A stretch of 64,000 nt of DNA from Olivibacter domesticus (GCF_900109575.1 NZ_FOAF01000007.1:1-64000), one strand, 5' to 3'. Positions 53,795 through 63,440 are shown, counted from the stretch's first letter. Notes: generated by a model not told the origin, from the letters alone. A program made the numbers and translations.

Positions 53795-53854
53795 TTGGTC
53801 GGTGCTAATTATTGTAAGTCGACATGGATGCTTAAACCTGTTATTCCCAGATAG

Positions 53855-54895
53855 ATGAATATTATTTTGCTTTTAGCCAAACGCCTGCTTTTTTCTATCC
53901 TATTTCTCACGGTCGTTAGCACAGCTTTATCATGCGCTCAGTTAACCGTTACCGAAATAACGTCAAATAATGCAGTGGGAGCTGTTGTAAGAGATTCCCT
54001 TACTACGCAGTATGTAGATAGCATGGATTACTTTTCCAGACTATATACTCTTGCGAACGACACCGCTGGAAAATGGCCTGTTTTGAATCAACCTCTTCCT
54101 TTACAAGGTGCTATTTTACCTTATAACCGGATTATTGCCTTTTATGGCAATCTCTACTCCACTAGAATGGGTATCTTGGGGGAGCTTCCACCTAAGCAAA
54201 TGTTGGCAAAGCTTGATCAAGAAGTAGCAAGATGGAATCGGGCAGATAGCAGTTTAAACGCCATACCTGCTCTTCACTATATTGCCGTTACTGCCCAAGG
54301 GGATCCCGGTAAAGATGGGAAACACCGTCTGCGCATGCCAAGTAAACAAATAGACTCTGTTCTAAGCATTGCTGCCATGCGTGACCACATGCTTGTTTTC
54401 TTGGATATACAAATTGGTCTAAGTAATCTAGAACAAGAAATTCCCCGTTTGGAAAAGTATCTTCAGTTGCCCTTTGTGCATCTTGGTATCGATCCAGAAT
54501 TCTCTATGAAAGATGGAAGCAAACCGGGTTCAAGGATTGGAAACTTCCATGCACAAGATATTAACTATGCATCGGATTTTTTAGCGCAATTGGTAAGAAA
54601 ATATAGACTCCCTCCTAAAATATTAGTGGTACACCGTTTTACAAAGGCGATGGTTCAACAGTATCAAGCTATTAAACTCAGGGAAGAAGTACAATTTGTA
54701 ATGGAAATGGATGGCTGGGGAGCCCCAGAATTAAAGAAAGGCACCTATAGGCATTTCATTTATGCGGAGCCTGTACAATTTACAGGATTCAAGTTATTCT
54801 ATAAAAATGACATCAAACAGGCTCCAAAAAGAATGCTTACACCCGAAGAGTTGCTAAAATTAAAGCCAAAACCAATCTACATTCAATATCAATAG
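53855..54895 (+). CDS. Predicted lipoprotein of unknown function (346 aa)
   Basis: The leader (RLLFSILFLTVVSTALSC, lipobox Cys27) indicates an exported lipoprotein. The mature part has no family I recognise. It contains KPGSRIGNFHAQDINYASDFL and PPKILVVHRFTKAMVQQY, which could be strands and helices of an alpha/beta barrel, and FVMEMDGWGAPELKKGTYRH, which looks like a substrate-pocket loop with acidic residues. It is monocistronic, convergent with msrA. I would call it hypothetical. Confidence 0.75.
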   Translation: MNIILLLAKRLLFSILFLTVVSTALSCAQLTVTEITSNNAVGAVVRDSLTTQYVDSMDYFSRLYTLANDTAGKWPVLNQPLPLQGAILPYNRIIAFYGNLYSTRMGILGELPPKQMLAKLDQEVARWNRADSSLNAIPALHYIAVTAQGDPGKDGKHRLRMPSKQIDSVLSIAAMRDHMLVFLDIQIGLSNLEQEIPRLEKYLQLPFVHLGIDPEFSMKDGSKPGSRIGNFHAQDINYASDFLAQLVRKYRLPPKILVVHRFTKAMVQQYQAIKLREEVQFVMEMDGWGAPELKKGTYRHFIYAEPVQFTGFKLFYKNDIKQAPKRMLTPEELLKLKPKPIYIQYQ

Positions 54896-54937
54896 GCAAA
54901 TAACCATCAACGTTAGTTATTTGCCTATCTATCATGG

Positions 54938-55453
54938 TTAATGATCTTGGCTTTTTAGAAATTTCTGTAATTTAGGTTGGATAACAGCTGCACAATAAGG
55001 GTTATCTGGATTATTATTAAAATAATCATGATGATAATCCTCCGCTTCATAAAAGGTTTTTGCATCCACTACCTCTGTTACAATTGGATCATCATATATT
55101 TTCTCTTCAGACAATTTGTTAATAAGCGTTTCCGCTTCAAACTTTTGCTCCGGTGTATGATAAAAAATAGCAGAACGATATTGTGTGCCAATATCATTAC
55201 CTTGGCGATTTAATGTTGTCGGATCATGCGTTTTAAAAAATATACCAAGTAGCTTTTTATAAGAAAGCTTATCGGGATCATAATCTATTTGAACCACCTC
55301 GGCATGTCCCGTTTCACCTGTACAAACTTCCTTATATGTTGGGTTTTCTTTATGCCCTCCCATGTAGCCAGGTAAAACAGTATTTACCCCCTCAAGCTGT
55401 TGAAAAATCGCTTCTGTACACCAGAAACAACCACCTCCGAATGTTGCCTTCAT
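54938..55453 (-). CDS. msrA: Peptide-methionine (S)-S-oxide reductase
   Basis: Repairs oxidised methionine. A 171-aa single-domain MsrA with the catalytic Cys9 in GGGCFWCTE right at the N-terminus. GYMGGHKENPTYKEVCTGETGHAEVV is the family core, and YHHDYFNNNPDNPYC near the end is the substrate-pocket segment. It has no signal peptide, so it is cytoplasmic. It is monocistronic, with a short heptad repeat upstream. Confidence 0.96.
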   Translation of the reverse strand: MKATFGGGCFWCTEAIFQQLEGVNTVLPGYMGGHKENPTYKEVCTGETGHAEVVQIDYDPDKLSYKKLLGIFFKTHDPTTLNRQGNDIGTQYRSAIFYHTPEQKFEAETLINKLSEEKIYDDPIVTEVVDAKTFYEAEDYHHDYFNNNPDNPYCAAVIQPKLQKFLKSQDH

Positions 55454-55490
55454 ACGATTAAGTTAAAAAATTAAAATTAAAAATTAAAAA

Positions 55491-55543
55491 AGCTATTAGC
55501 TATCAGCTTCTATTATACTTCTGCTCGCTCGCAACTCACAACT
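55491..55543. repeat. Degenerate heptad repeat in the msrA-parC gap
   Basis: AGCTATT, AGCTATC and AGCTTCT (55491-55511) and then CGCAACT, CACAACT (55530-55543) run in 7-bp steps. Together they occupy most of the gap between msrA and the end of parC. Confidence 0.5.
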
Positions 55544-58296
55544 TAAAAAAGAGACTGCTGTCCATTATCATCTAAATCGATATCATCTGGATTCGTAATT
55601 TCAAAATCTACCTTTGGTTTGGGCTTTGCTATTGGCTCTTCGTTATTTGACCCTTCGCCATCAGTTGCGTCATCTTCTTCTGCACCCGTCCCAGATTCTT
55701 CAACAGCTATCTCTGATTCTTCTGCATCAGCTGTCTCCATTTTCGATACGACTTCATTTGTTTTCTTATTCAGATCTTCTTCCGCTGTTAACAGTGCTAC
55801 TTTACGGATATCATGCTGACTAAGGCGGTTACCCTGTGCCTTCATTCCTTTGACATCAACAATTTCATTAAGATGTTGTTCTAACGATTCAGCATTTTGA
55901 CTTTTACCTTTCAATAAATCTATCTGAACGACAGGGTCATTTCCATTTGTAAGCAGGATTAGTTTAGACCCTGGCTCTTCATTAATAATCGACGTACTTT
56001 TCCCCAAAGGTGTATTTTCAAATAAGAATCGCTTAACCAAGTAATTACCTGATTTACCATCCAAATGAACAGCAGTATAGACATGGTTCGCATGATACTT
56101 TTCAATCCGGATCATTTTAGGATCAAAATGATTGGTCAATTCGAAGCTACTCAAATTATAAGTACCGTCGGGCATTACAATCAAAATACGGTCATCTCCA
56201 TCGAATTCGCCCAAGTACTTTCCTCTCCCATCAACATTTAAACGATGAAGTATATCGTCGTACCAAATCTTTCTGCCTGCGAGTGTAGATACCCCTTTTG
56301 ACTTCAAAATAATCTTCTTGATAGGGTATTTACTTACAATATTTCCTTGCGAACCTCTTCCTTTAATCGCGATATCTGCAAAATCCAAATCAAACTGCAA
56401 TTTACGCAATTTAGAATGGGGTTTCAGTTGTACATTTACTACTTCTGCCTCTCCATTCGGGTTAGCAGTGAAGTACACAATTTTGGATCCTTTGCTACCC
56501 TTGGTTAGATCGTATGCTTTATCACGCGTTACACCCAAAATGGAAAAACGTTTGACGTAGGAAACACCCGTCTTGGCATCTCGATAGATTAGATTATATA
56601 CCGTTCGTTCATCCCCTTTCTTGAACACACCTACATGGATAATGTCTTTTCCTGCAAAAACTTTATCTTGCACTTTGGTAACTAAACAGGTACCATTCTC
56701 GTGGAACGTAATGATATCATCAATATCTGAGCAGTCGCCCACATACTCGTCCTTTTTAAGACCAGTACCAATGAAACCGTCTACCCGATTTACATAAAGT
56801 TTAACATTTGCCAAAGCAACTTGCGCCGCCTCTACTTTTTCAAACACACGCAATTCAGTTTTTCGCTCACGCCCTTTTCCATATTTTTGTTTCAACCGCT
56901 CATACCAGGCGATAGCATAATCTGTCAGATGTCTTAAATGATGCTTTACTTCTTTGATTTCCTCTTCCAAGGCCTTCATTTGCTCATCAGCTTTTGTCAC
57001 GTCAAAACGAGTGATACTACTCATAGGTTTATCTATAAGCTTTTTATAGTCCTCCGCTAAGATTTCGCGATAAAATTGATGGAAGAATGGTGTAAACAAT
57101 CGATTCAAAACGCCTACCACCACCTCGAAATTTCCGGAATTTTCATAGCCGGGATGCTTATACATCCCTTCTTGTATAAATATTTTCAGCAATGAGCTAA
57201 AAAAGATCTTTTCAAGCAGTTCATTCAGCCTAATCTCGAGCTCCAACTTGAGTAATGCTTTTGTGTTTTTCGTGTTTTCTATGAGTATATCATTCACACT
57301 CATGAAATGAGGCCGCTCATTACGAATCACGCAAGTATTAGGAGAGATAGATACCTCGCAATCGGTAAAAGCAAAAAGTGCGTCAATCGTTACATCTGGT
57401 GAGATTCCAGGTGCCAAATGGACCATAATCTCTACCGAAGCTGCTGTATTATCTTCTATCTTCTTAATTTTAATCTTACCCTTATCATTTGCTGCGATGA
57501 CACTATCTATCAATCCCCCCGTAGTCGTCCCAAAAGGTATTTCAGTTATAGCTAATGTCTTTTTATCACGCTCTTCAATTCTTGCTCGTACTTTTACTTT
57601 ACCTCCTCTAAGACCTTCATTATAAGTAGAGACATCTGCCAATCCACCAGTAGGGAAGTCAGGCAATAAATTTGGCCGACCTCCACGCAATACTTCTACA
57701 GAACCATCAATAAGTTCAATAAAATTATGGGGCATAATTTTGGTAGCCAAACCAACGGCAATACCTTCTGCACCTTGAGCCAATAGCAGCGGGAATTTAA
57801 CCGGCAAAGTTACAGGCTCCTTATTTCGCCCGTCGTAGCTTAATTGCCACTCGGTAGTATCTGGATTAAACACCACATCATTGGCAAATTTACTAAGGCG
57901 TCCCTCGATATAACGCGGTGCAGCGGCAGAATCACCCGTTGTTGGATCTCCCCAGTTTCCTTGGCAATCAATTAAAAGATTTTTTTGACCAATCTGCACC
58001 ATGGCATCGCCAATAGAAGCATCTCCATGAGGGTGATACTTCATCGTATTCCCGATTACGTTGGCTGCTTTGTTGAAGCGGCCGTCGTCCATTTCCTTTA
58101 AAGAATGGAGAATTCTGCGTTGAACAGGTTTTAATCCGTCATTAATATGTGGAACAGCGCGATCTAATATTACGTAAGAAGCGTAATCAAGAAACCAGTT
58201 TTCATACAATCCGGAAAGCGGGATCGTTAGGTTATGACTCAGTTCTTCATCGTTGCTATTTTTAGAAAGTTCGTTGTTATCTATTTCTTCGCTCAT
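55543..58296 (-). CDS. parC: DNA topoisomerase IV subunit A (ParC-type)
   Basis: Type IIA topoisomerase subunit that relaxes and decatenates DNA. The ATG at 58296 gives MSEEIDNN (917 aa); the frame allows a TTG 15 bp earlier. The winged-helix/breakage domain has GLKPVQRRILHSLKEM, HPHGDASI, and the catalytic Tyr129 in AAPRYIE with Arg128. A C-terminal DNA-binding part with beta-pinwheel-like repeats is followed by an acidic low-complexity tail (about 860-917). Bacteroidota ParC is also annotated as gyrase/topo IV A. The partner subunit parE is not in the window. Confidence 0.92.
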   Translation of the reverse strand: MSEEIDNNELSKNSNDEELSHNLTIPLSGLYENWFLDYASYVILDRAVPHINDGLKPVQRRILHSLKEMDDGRFNKAANVIGNTMKYHPHGDASIGDAMVQIGQKNLLIDCQGNWGDPTTGDSAAAPRYIEGRLSKFANDVVFNPDTTEWQLSYDGRNKEPVTLPVKFPLLLAQGAEGIAVGLATKIMPHNFIELIDGSVEVLRGGRPNLLPDFPTGGLADVSTYNEGLRGGKVKVRARIEERDKKTLAITEIPFGTTTGGLIDSVIAANDKGKIKIKKIEDNTAASVEIMVHLAPGISPDVTIDALFAFTDCEVSISPNTCVIRNERPHFMSVNDILIENTKNTKALLKLELEIRLNELLEKIFFSSLLKIFIQEGMYKHPGYENSGNFEVVVGVLNRLFTPFFHQFYREILAEDYKKLIDKPMSSITRFDVTKADEQMKALEEEIKEVKHHLRHLTDYAIAWYERLKQKYGKGRERKTELRVFEKVEAAQVALANVKLYVNRVDGFIGTGLKKDEYVGDCSDIDDIITFHENGTCLVTKVQDKVFAGKDIIHVGVFKKGDERTVYNLIYRDAKTGVSYVKRFSILGVTRDKAYDLTKGSKGSKIVYFTANPNGEAEVVNVQLKPHSKLRKLQFDLDFADIAIKGRGSQGNIVSKYPIKKIILKSKGVSTLAGRKIWYDDILHRLNVDGRGKYLGEFDGDDRILIVMPDGTYNLSSFELTNHFDPKMIRIEKYHANHVYTAVHLDGKSGNYLVKRFLFENTPLGKSTSIINEEPGSKLILLTNGNDPVVQIDLLKGKSQNAESLEQHLNEIVDVKGMKAQGNRLSQHDIRKVALLTAEEDLNKKTNEVVSKMETADAEESEIAVEESGTGAEEDDATDGEGSNNEEPIAKPKPKVDFEITNPDDIDLDDNGQQSLF

Positions 58297-58498
58297 GTTT
58301 TTTTTTATCAACTTTTAGCATCTGAAATCGGTATTCGGCTTCTATTTCTTGGAATATTTACGTCTTGGTAAAGGTCATATGCAATTACCTTTGTACCGAA
58401 CACTGCTTTAACCATTGCATCATTTTCGCTGTAAAAATACTAAACAAATTGGTATTTTATGAAGCGATTACCTCCCTAATATATCGCGCATCTTTAAA

Positions 58499-58529
58499 TT
58501 GCATATAAAGGGTGCTTTGTATATGTTTG
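58499..58529 (+). promoter_or_regulatory. Promoter of the M28 peptidase gene (TTG-N20-TATGTTTG)
   Basis: TTG at 58499-58501 and TATGTTTG at 58522-58529 with 20 nt between match the Bacteroidota -33/-7 promoter, 44 bp upstream of the ATG. Confidence 0.6.
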
Positions 58530-58573
58530 TAACATAGTGTTTATTCGCATAAATTTAACCATATTTTTTTATC

Positions 58574-60217
58574 ATGAGCAAAATATTATACTCTTTACCT
58601 CTCCTTATTTTGTTGCTTGCTGCATGCAATAGCAGTCAGAAAAATACCGACACTACGGATTCTGCTGCTTTTAAGAGCATAACGGAGCTTGGCTTTTCCA
58701 GCTATGTTAAAGATTTAGCCGCCGACAGCTTCGAGGGCAGAAAACCCTTTACTAATGGTGAAAAAAAGACCATTGCTTACATCAAAAATGCATTCGAAGA
58801 AATTGGCCTTACACCTGGTAATGGCGAAAGCTTTTTTCAAAAAGTACCTATGGTAGAAATAAAATCCACACCCAATAGTATCTTATCATTTAATGGTGCG
58901 AAAGGTAAAATTGATTTTAAATTACTTGAAGAGGCTGTGTTGGGCAGTAGGCGCGTGCAGCCCAGCATCGATGTAAAGACCTCTGAAGTTGTTTTTGCTG
59001 GTTTTGGCATTGTTGCCCCAGAATTTAAGTGGAATGATTATGCCGGTTTAGATGTGAAAGGAAAAACGGTGATCGTGATGGTAAATGATCCGGGATATTA
59101 TAATAAAGATCTTTTTAAGGGAAGTAATATGACTTATTATGGACGTTGGACATATAAATTTGAAGAAGCTGCCCGGCAGGGAGCTACCGGTGTTTTAATT
59201 ATCCACGATACCGGTGCGGCTAGTTATGGTTGGCATGTTGTGAGGAGTGGGTGGAGCGGTCCGCAGCTCAATCTCCAAACTGCGGATAATGGTGCGTCAA
59301 GAGCAGCCTTCGAAGGATGGCTTAATGCCGATGCTGCCAAAAGATTATTTGAATTTGCCGGTGTTTCTCCTGACCTAATAGAAGAAGCTAAAAAACCTGG
59401 GTTTAAAGCAGTAGATCTAAAGATTAATACAGGAGTGGCCATTAAACAAGAAGTGAAGAAATCCACTTCCAACAATGTCATTGCCAAAATAGCAGGAAGT
59501 CAACGTCCGGAAGAATGTATCATCTATTCTGCCCATTGGGACCATTTAGGTATTGGTGAGGCTATTAAAGGCGATTCTATCTATAACGGTGCGGTGGATA
59601 ATGCAACGGGCGTTGCCGGTTTACTGGAAATAGCGAAAGCGTTCAAAAATGCAAAGAGAACACCTGAACGCTCCATTTTATTTATAGCACTTACTGGAGA
59701 AGAAGAGGGATTACTTGGTTCTGAGTATTATGCAACACACCCTATCTATCCATTAGCTAAAACAGTGGCCAACCTGAACATGGATGCGATGGCCCCTATT
59801 GCCAAAACGAAGGATGTTACTATTGTAGGGCTGGGGCAGTCGGAAATGGATGACTACGCCGACCGAGCGGCCAAGAAACAACATAGGGTTATCCTTGCTC
59901 CGGCGGACGCTACCAATGGCTGGTTTTATCGCTCCGATCATTTTAACTTTGCTAAAGTAGGCGTACCCGCTTTGTACCCAGCCACTGGTGACGACGTTAT
60001 CGGCAAAGGCAAAGATTTTGGTTTAGCGCAAAAGGCTGATTACAACAAAACACGCTATCATCAACCCGGAGATCAATATGATGATTCTTGGAAGCTAGAT
60101 GGTATCATAGCAGATTTGCAGCTACTCTTCGATGTCGGTTATACGCTAAGTATGGAAACCACCTTCCCAAAATGGAAAGAAGGTTCGGAATTTAAGGCGG
60201 TAGGTGAGAAACGGTAA
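58574..60217 (+). CDS. M28 family peptidase lipoprotein with PA domain
   Basis: A 547-aa exported Zn-aminopeptidase-like lipoprotein (lipobox LLAAC, Cys18). A PA-type insert (about 125-240, KTVIVMVNDPG, GVLIIHDTGA) precedes the M28 catalytic part. Metal and catalytic residues sit in YSAHWDHLGIG (about 320), GAVDNATG (about 341), LTGEEEGLLGS (about 375) and NLNMDAM, with the final ligand in SDHFNFAKVGVP. It cleaves N-terminal residues of peptides or dipeptides in the periplasm. It is monocistronic, convergent with the aldo/keto reductase. Confidence 0.93.
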   Translation: MSKILYSLPLLILLLAACNSSQKNTDTTDSAAFKSITELGFSSYVKDLAADSFEGRKPFTNGEKKTIAYIKNAFEEIGLTPGNGESFFQKVPMVEIKSTPNSILSFNGAKGKIDFKLLEEAVLGSRRVQPSIDVKTSEVVFAGFGIVAPEFKWNDYAGLDVKGKTVIVMVNDPGYYNKDLFKGSNMTYYGRWTYKFEEAARQGATGVLIIHDTGAASYGWHVVRSGWSGPQLNLQTADNGASRAAFEGWLNADAAKRLFEFAGVSPDLIEEAKKPGFKAVDLKINTGVAIKQEVKKSTSNNVIAKIAGSQRPEECIIYSAHWDHLGIGEAIKGDSIYNGAVDNATGVAGLLEIAKAFKNAKRTPERSILFIALTGEEEGLLGSEYYATHPIYPLAKTVANLNMDAMAPIAKTKDVTIVGLGQSEMDDYADRAAKKQHRVILAPADATNGWFYRSDHFNFAKVGVPALYPATGDDVIGKGKDFGLAQKADYNKTRYHQPGDQYDDSWKLDGIIADLQLLFDVGYTLSMETTFPKWKEGSEFKAVGEKR

Positions 60218-60244
60218 GTAGTTGTTGAGCAGTCGGAGTAGTTA

Positions 60245-60307
60245 AGTTGCGCGTTGCCGGTTGCGAGTTGTCAGTTCTTTTAAATCCACAACTCGTAACT
60301 CACAACT
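60245..60307. repeat. Palindromic heptad repeat in the M28/AKR convergent gap
   Basis: GTTG-type heptads (60245-60275) face complementary CACAACT-type heptads (60288-60307). They form an 11-bp hairpin (60261-60298, one G-U) that could terminate both convergent genes. Confidence 0.55.
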
Positions 60308-60311
60308 AATG

Positions 60312-61304
60312 TTAATACTCCGGTAATACAGGTTTGGTTCCCATTATATTGTTTATTTCATCCAATACATTCGCTGTTAATTTTGGGAGCACTTCCAAGG
60401 CCTTGAAATTTTCTTGAAGTTGGCTCTCCTTTGTAGCACCTAAAATGGCTGTAGAGACGTGCGGATTAGCAATAGTCCATGCTATTGATAACGTAGCAAG
60501 ACTTGCACCCAAATCGTTCGCCAGTTTTCCCAGGTTTCTTACCGCATTTAACTTTTGCTCCGTATACGATTTATCTTTCAGCCATCCGTAACCCTCCAAG
60601 GTAAGTCGAGAGCCCTCCGGAATACCATCATTGTATTTGCCCGTCAGCAAGCCAGAAGCAAGCGGGCTCCAAATAGTAGTTCCCATACCTAGATTATGGA
60701 AAATTGGCAAATAATCTACTTCCACTTTTTGCCTATTAAACAAATTGTATTCAGGTTGCTCTACGACAGGTGCCTCTAAATTTAATCTAGCGGCTATTGC
60801 ATGCGCTTCTACAATTTCTGCAGCACTCCATTCACTCGTTCCCCAATAAAGAATCTTACCCTGTTCAATGAGTGTGTTCATCGTGCGCACCACTTCTTCA
60901 ATAGGCACATTCTTATCTGGACGGTGGCAGTAATACAGATCAAGGTAATCTACCTGTAAGCGTTTTAATGCCTCATGGCACGCTTCTACGATATGTTTAC
61001 GTCCTAAACCATGTTGATTAGGCTTTTTATCTTTCCCTCTCCAACCAAAAAATACTTTGCTTGACACGACAAAAGATGTACGATCCCAATTCTTTGCCTT
61101 CAACACTCTTCCCATCATTTTTTCTGATTCCCCTCCTGCATATACTTCTGCATTGTCAAAAAAATTCACGCCGGCATCATAGGCGATTCCCATAAGACGA
61201 TCACTTAATCCATCGTCCACCTGCTTAGCAAAAGTAACCCAGGATCCAAACGATAGCGCACTCAATTGTAAACCGGTACGGCCCATTCTTCTATATTCCA
61301 TCAT
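60312..61304 (-). CDS. Aldo/keto reductase (AKR6-like)
   Basis: A 330-aa NADP(H)-dependent oxidoreductase of the (beta/alpha)8 type. The catalytic tetrad is present: Asp50 and Tyr55 in NFFDNAEVYAGGESE, Lys83 in SSKVFFG and His127 in YCHRPD. The family cofactor loop SPLASGLLTGKYNDG is also seen. It is closer to the K+-channel-beta/YghZ group than to DkgA. Two ATGs stand in tandem at 61304 and 61301. Physiological substrate unknown. Confidence 0.93.
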   Translation of the reverse strand: MMEYRRMGRTGLQLSALSFGSWVTFAKQVDDGLSDRLMGIAYDAGVNFFDNAEVYAGGESEKMMGRVLKAKNWDRTSFVVSSKVFFGWRGKDKKPNQHGLGRKHIVEACHEALKRLQVDYLDLYYCHRPDKNVPIEEVVRTMNTLIEQGKILYWGTSEWSAAEIVEAHAIAARLNLEAPVVEQPEYNLFNRQKVEVDYLPIFHNLGMGTTIWSPLASGLLTGKYNDGIPEGSRLTLEGYGWLKDKSYTEQKLNAVRNLGKLANDLGASLATLSIAWTIANPHVSTAILGATKESQLQENFKALEVLPKLTANVLDEINNIMGTKPVLPEY

Positions 61305-61451
61305 CGTTGATTGTTAATATTGAACGTAGGTAAAACTAAAGAATGGTTGGAAAAGTTTGCACGAAAAGAAAAATGATGACATTATATTGATGAGCCTTTT
61401 TAATTGAAGGGCTGCCAAGCGAATAATGGTTTAATGGAGAGATAAAAGAAA

Positions 61452-61547
61452 AAGTATCAAGATAAAGAGCTGAGCATTTTAAATTGCCCGATACTCCTAT
61501 CTTGATACTTATGTCTTGGTACTTGATACTTATATCTTGATACTATT
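61452..61547. repeat. Heptad array and 13-bp inverted repeat (TATCTTGATACTT) between susD and AKR
   Basis: AAGTATCAAGATA (61452-61464) pairs with TATCTTGATACTT (61498-61510) across 33 nt. From 61499 to 61547 the sequence runs in seven 7-bp units of the ATCTTGA/TACTTAT type. It starts 3 bp past the susD stop and may serve as its transcription end. Confidence 0.65.
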
Positions 61548-61549
61548 CT

Positions 61550-63430
61550 CTAATACCCTGGATTCTGTACCAGTTTGCCATTTCTATTCATTTCATCGCG
61601 ATGGATACTGATAAAGTACATTTTATCTAACCATTGACGATTTTCGATACCGGGATCGAGCTCTGATGGTGCATAGGTATAATTATAGTTTGCTGGATCA
61701 TACTTATAAACCCGTACTTGGCTCCCCTGTTTCAGCGCACCAAAAATGCGGATGATCCTTATTTTATTTCCTAAAGTGGTTGGTGCGATCATCCATCTGC
61801 GTGCATCGAAGAAGCGATGTTCTTCATAAGCCAATTCAACTCTTCGCTCATTCCGGTACCGCTGACGCAAGGCATCTCCCGCTTCTGAAATTGCTGGCAT
61901 ACCGGCTCTAAAGCGGATTTTATTTAACCAGTTTCTAGCTTCTCCATCTTCTCCCAATTCTATACAGGCCTCCACATAATTTAAAACAGCCTCTGTATAC
62001 TTCAATACTGGCCAAGGAACAAATTGACGCGTATTTTGATCAACCACCGCTGGATCTGGATCTGTAAATTTCCGGAAGTAGTAACCTGTGTGCGTGCCGT
62101 TCCAATCTTCGACCGGACTGTTTCTGGTATCCAAACCATATTGTGTTGCAGTACCTCCTGACGCGTTGGTAACCTGGTATTGACCGGTCTGTATTTGATT
62201 ATTAGGGTCTCTTCCTTTTACGTCATCTGTTCTCGGTTTCCAGTCTGATCCATCGTGTAAAATGGTAGCAGATAACCTAGGATCGCGATTTTGATAGGGA
62301 GCAGCCGCGTGCGCAGGGTTATCCCAACTAAACTTACTACCATCTAACATTTCATAATCATCCACTAAATTCTGTATTGGTGTATTCCCAGCCCAGTTAT
62401 GATAGCCATTTGGTCCATTATTTCTGCCCAGCCAGTTTCCTGCTTCATCCTTCAAATCCACAAAAAACCTTCCTAATAATATCTCCCGTGCTCCATCGCC
62501 AGCAACCGCTTTGCTTCCTCCCCCTAAAGAAAGTACCATATAATTTTCTTCTCCTTCTTCCGGCGTTGCAGGAGCTGTTAAATCTAGCTTATAAGCATAG
62601 GCCGTTTGGTTAATTACAGCCAATGCGGCTTCCTTCGCTTTCTGCCAGCGTTCCATACGGTTGCCGCTCGTATACCCTAAGTATTCTTTATTGCTGTAAC
62701 TTGAAATAGTTGGTGATTTAGAAGAGGCCGTGGGCATATCATGTAAATCACTTGCGGCATATAGCAGTACCCTTGCTTTTAATGCCATTGCTGCTGCTTC
62801 ACCGGCTCTTCCCTTCGCTGCACTCAATCCTGTCAGCAAACTGATGGCAGTATCACAATCGGCAACAATGAAGTTCACGCATTCCTCATATGTATTTCGC
62901 GGAGCTGTATAATCAGCTTCACCCAGTTCATACGGCCTATCAATTAAAGGCACTGCTCCGTAAAAGCGAAGAAGCTGTTGATAATAATAAGCACGTAAAA
63001 AGTGTGCTTCACCTTTTAAGCGCTCCACCAAATTATTTGCATTTTCAAATTGAGGTGCGCTGAGATTTTTCAGCGCTATGTTACTTGCCCGCACCCTGGT
63101 ATAAACAGAGTCCCAAAGATACGTTTTCTTGATCTGTCCCTGATCGGCCGGGTTGGAGCGAGATTCCGTAATGGTGTTGATCCCCCTGCCCGGGTGGGTA
63201 AACATAGACTCATCTGTTAACGATGATTGCATCTCCTCTTCGAAGCCTCCCTGCCCAAGGCCATTATATATTTCAAGTACGAAAGCCTCTGCTAAACCTG
63301 CATCGCTCCAAACTACTTCTTGCGGTACTTCTGTTAGCGGTTCGGTGTTCAAAAATTCAGTCTTACAGGAAACTATTCCTATAGTCATCACCGCTAATAA
63401 TATTTGTATTATTCTAATATTCTTTTCCAT
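61550..63430 (-). CDS. SusD/RagB family nutrient-binding outer membrane lipoprotein
   Basis: A 626-aa surface lipoprotein (lipobox GIVSC, Cys22) that binds glycans or peptides over its SusC channel. NTEPLTEVPQEVVWSDAGLAEAF starts the domain, TPR-like helices bear FLRAYYYQQLLRFYGAVPLI, and the C-terminal NRDPRLSATIL and NERRVELAYEEHRFFDARRW are typical. It lies 10 bp downstream of the SusC gene. Without adjacent hydrolases the nutrient cannot be named. Confidence 0.95.
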   Translation of the reverse strand: MEKNIRIIQILLAVMTIGIVSCKTEFLNTEPLTEVPQEVVWSDAGLAEAFVLEIYNGLGQGGFEEEMQSSLTDESMFTHPGRGINTITESRSNPADQGQIKKTYLWDSVYTRVRASNIALKNLSAPQFENANNLVERLKGEAHFLRAYYYQQLLRFYGAVPLIDRPYELGEADYTAPRNTYEECVNFIVADCDTAISLLTGLSAAKGRAGEAAAMALKARVLLYAASDLHDMPTASSKSPTISSYSNKEYLGYTSGNRMERWQKAKEAALAVINQTAYAYKLDLTAPATPEEGEENYMVLSLGGGSKAVAGDGAREILLGRFFVDLKDEAGNWLGRNNGPNGYHNWAGNTPIQNLVDDYEMLDGSKFSWDNPAHAAAPYQNRDPRLSATILHDGSDWKPRTDDVKGRDPNNQIQTGQYQVTNASGGTATQYGLDTRNSPVEDWNGTHTGYYFRKFTDPDPAVVDQNTRQFVPWPVLKYTEAVLNYVEACIELGEDGEARNWLNKIRFRAGMPAISEAGDALRQRYRNERRVELAYEEHRFFDARRWMIAPTTLGNKIRIIRIFGALKQGSQVRVYKYDPANYNYTYAPSELDPGIENRQWLDKMYFISIHRDEMNRNGKLVQNPGY

Positions 63431-63440
63431 GATTTTCTTT

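Larger units (their letters stand above)
53401..53854. other. Intergenic region before the orphan lipoprotein
   Basis: Contains the VOC remnant (53449-53580, listed separately) and an AT-rich tract. A partial Fur-like string (TGATAATGATT on the minus strand at about 53640-53650) and a -7 box for the next gene are present. No other coding or RNA feature was recognised. Confidence 0.4.

Noticed and set aside
55543-58296. Assignment as gyrA
   Set aside because: AAPRYIE and the C-terminal layout fit the ParC branch better; a gyrase role is not excluded, so parC is given with reduced confidence.
58386-58393. TACCTTTG as promoter of the M28 gene
   Set aside because: It lies about 180 bp upstream, and a better -33/-7 pair is at 58499-58529.
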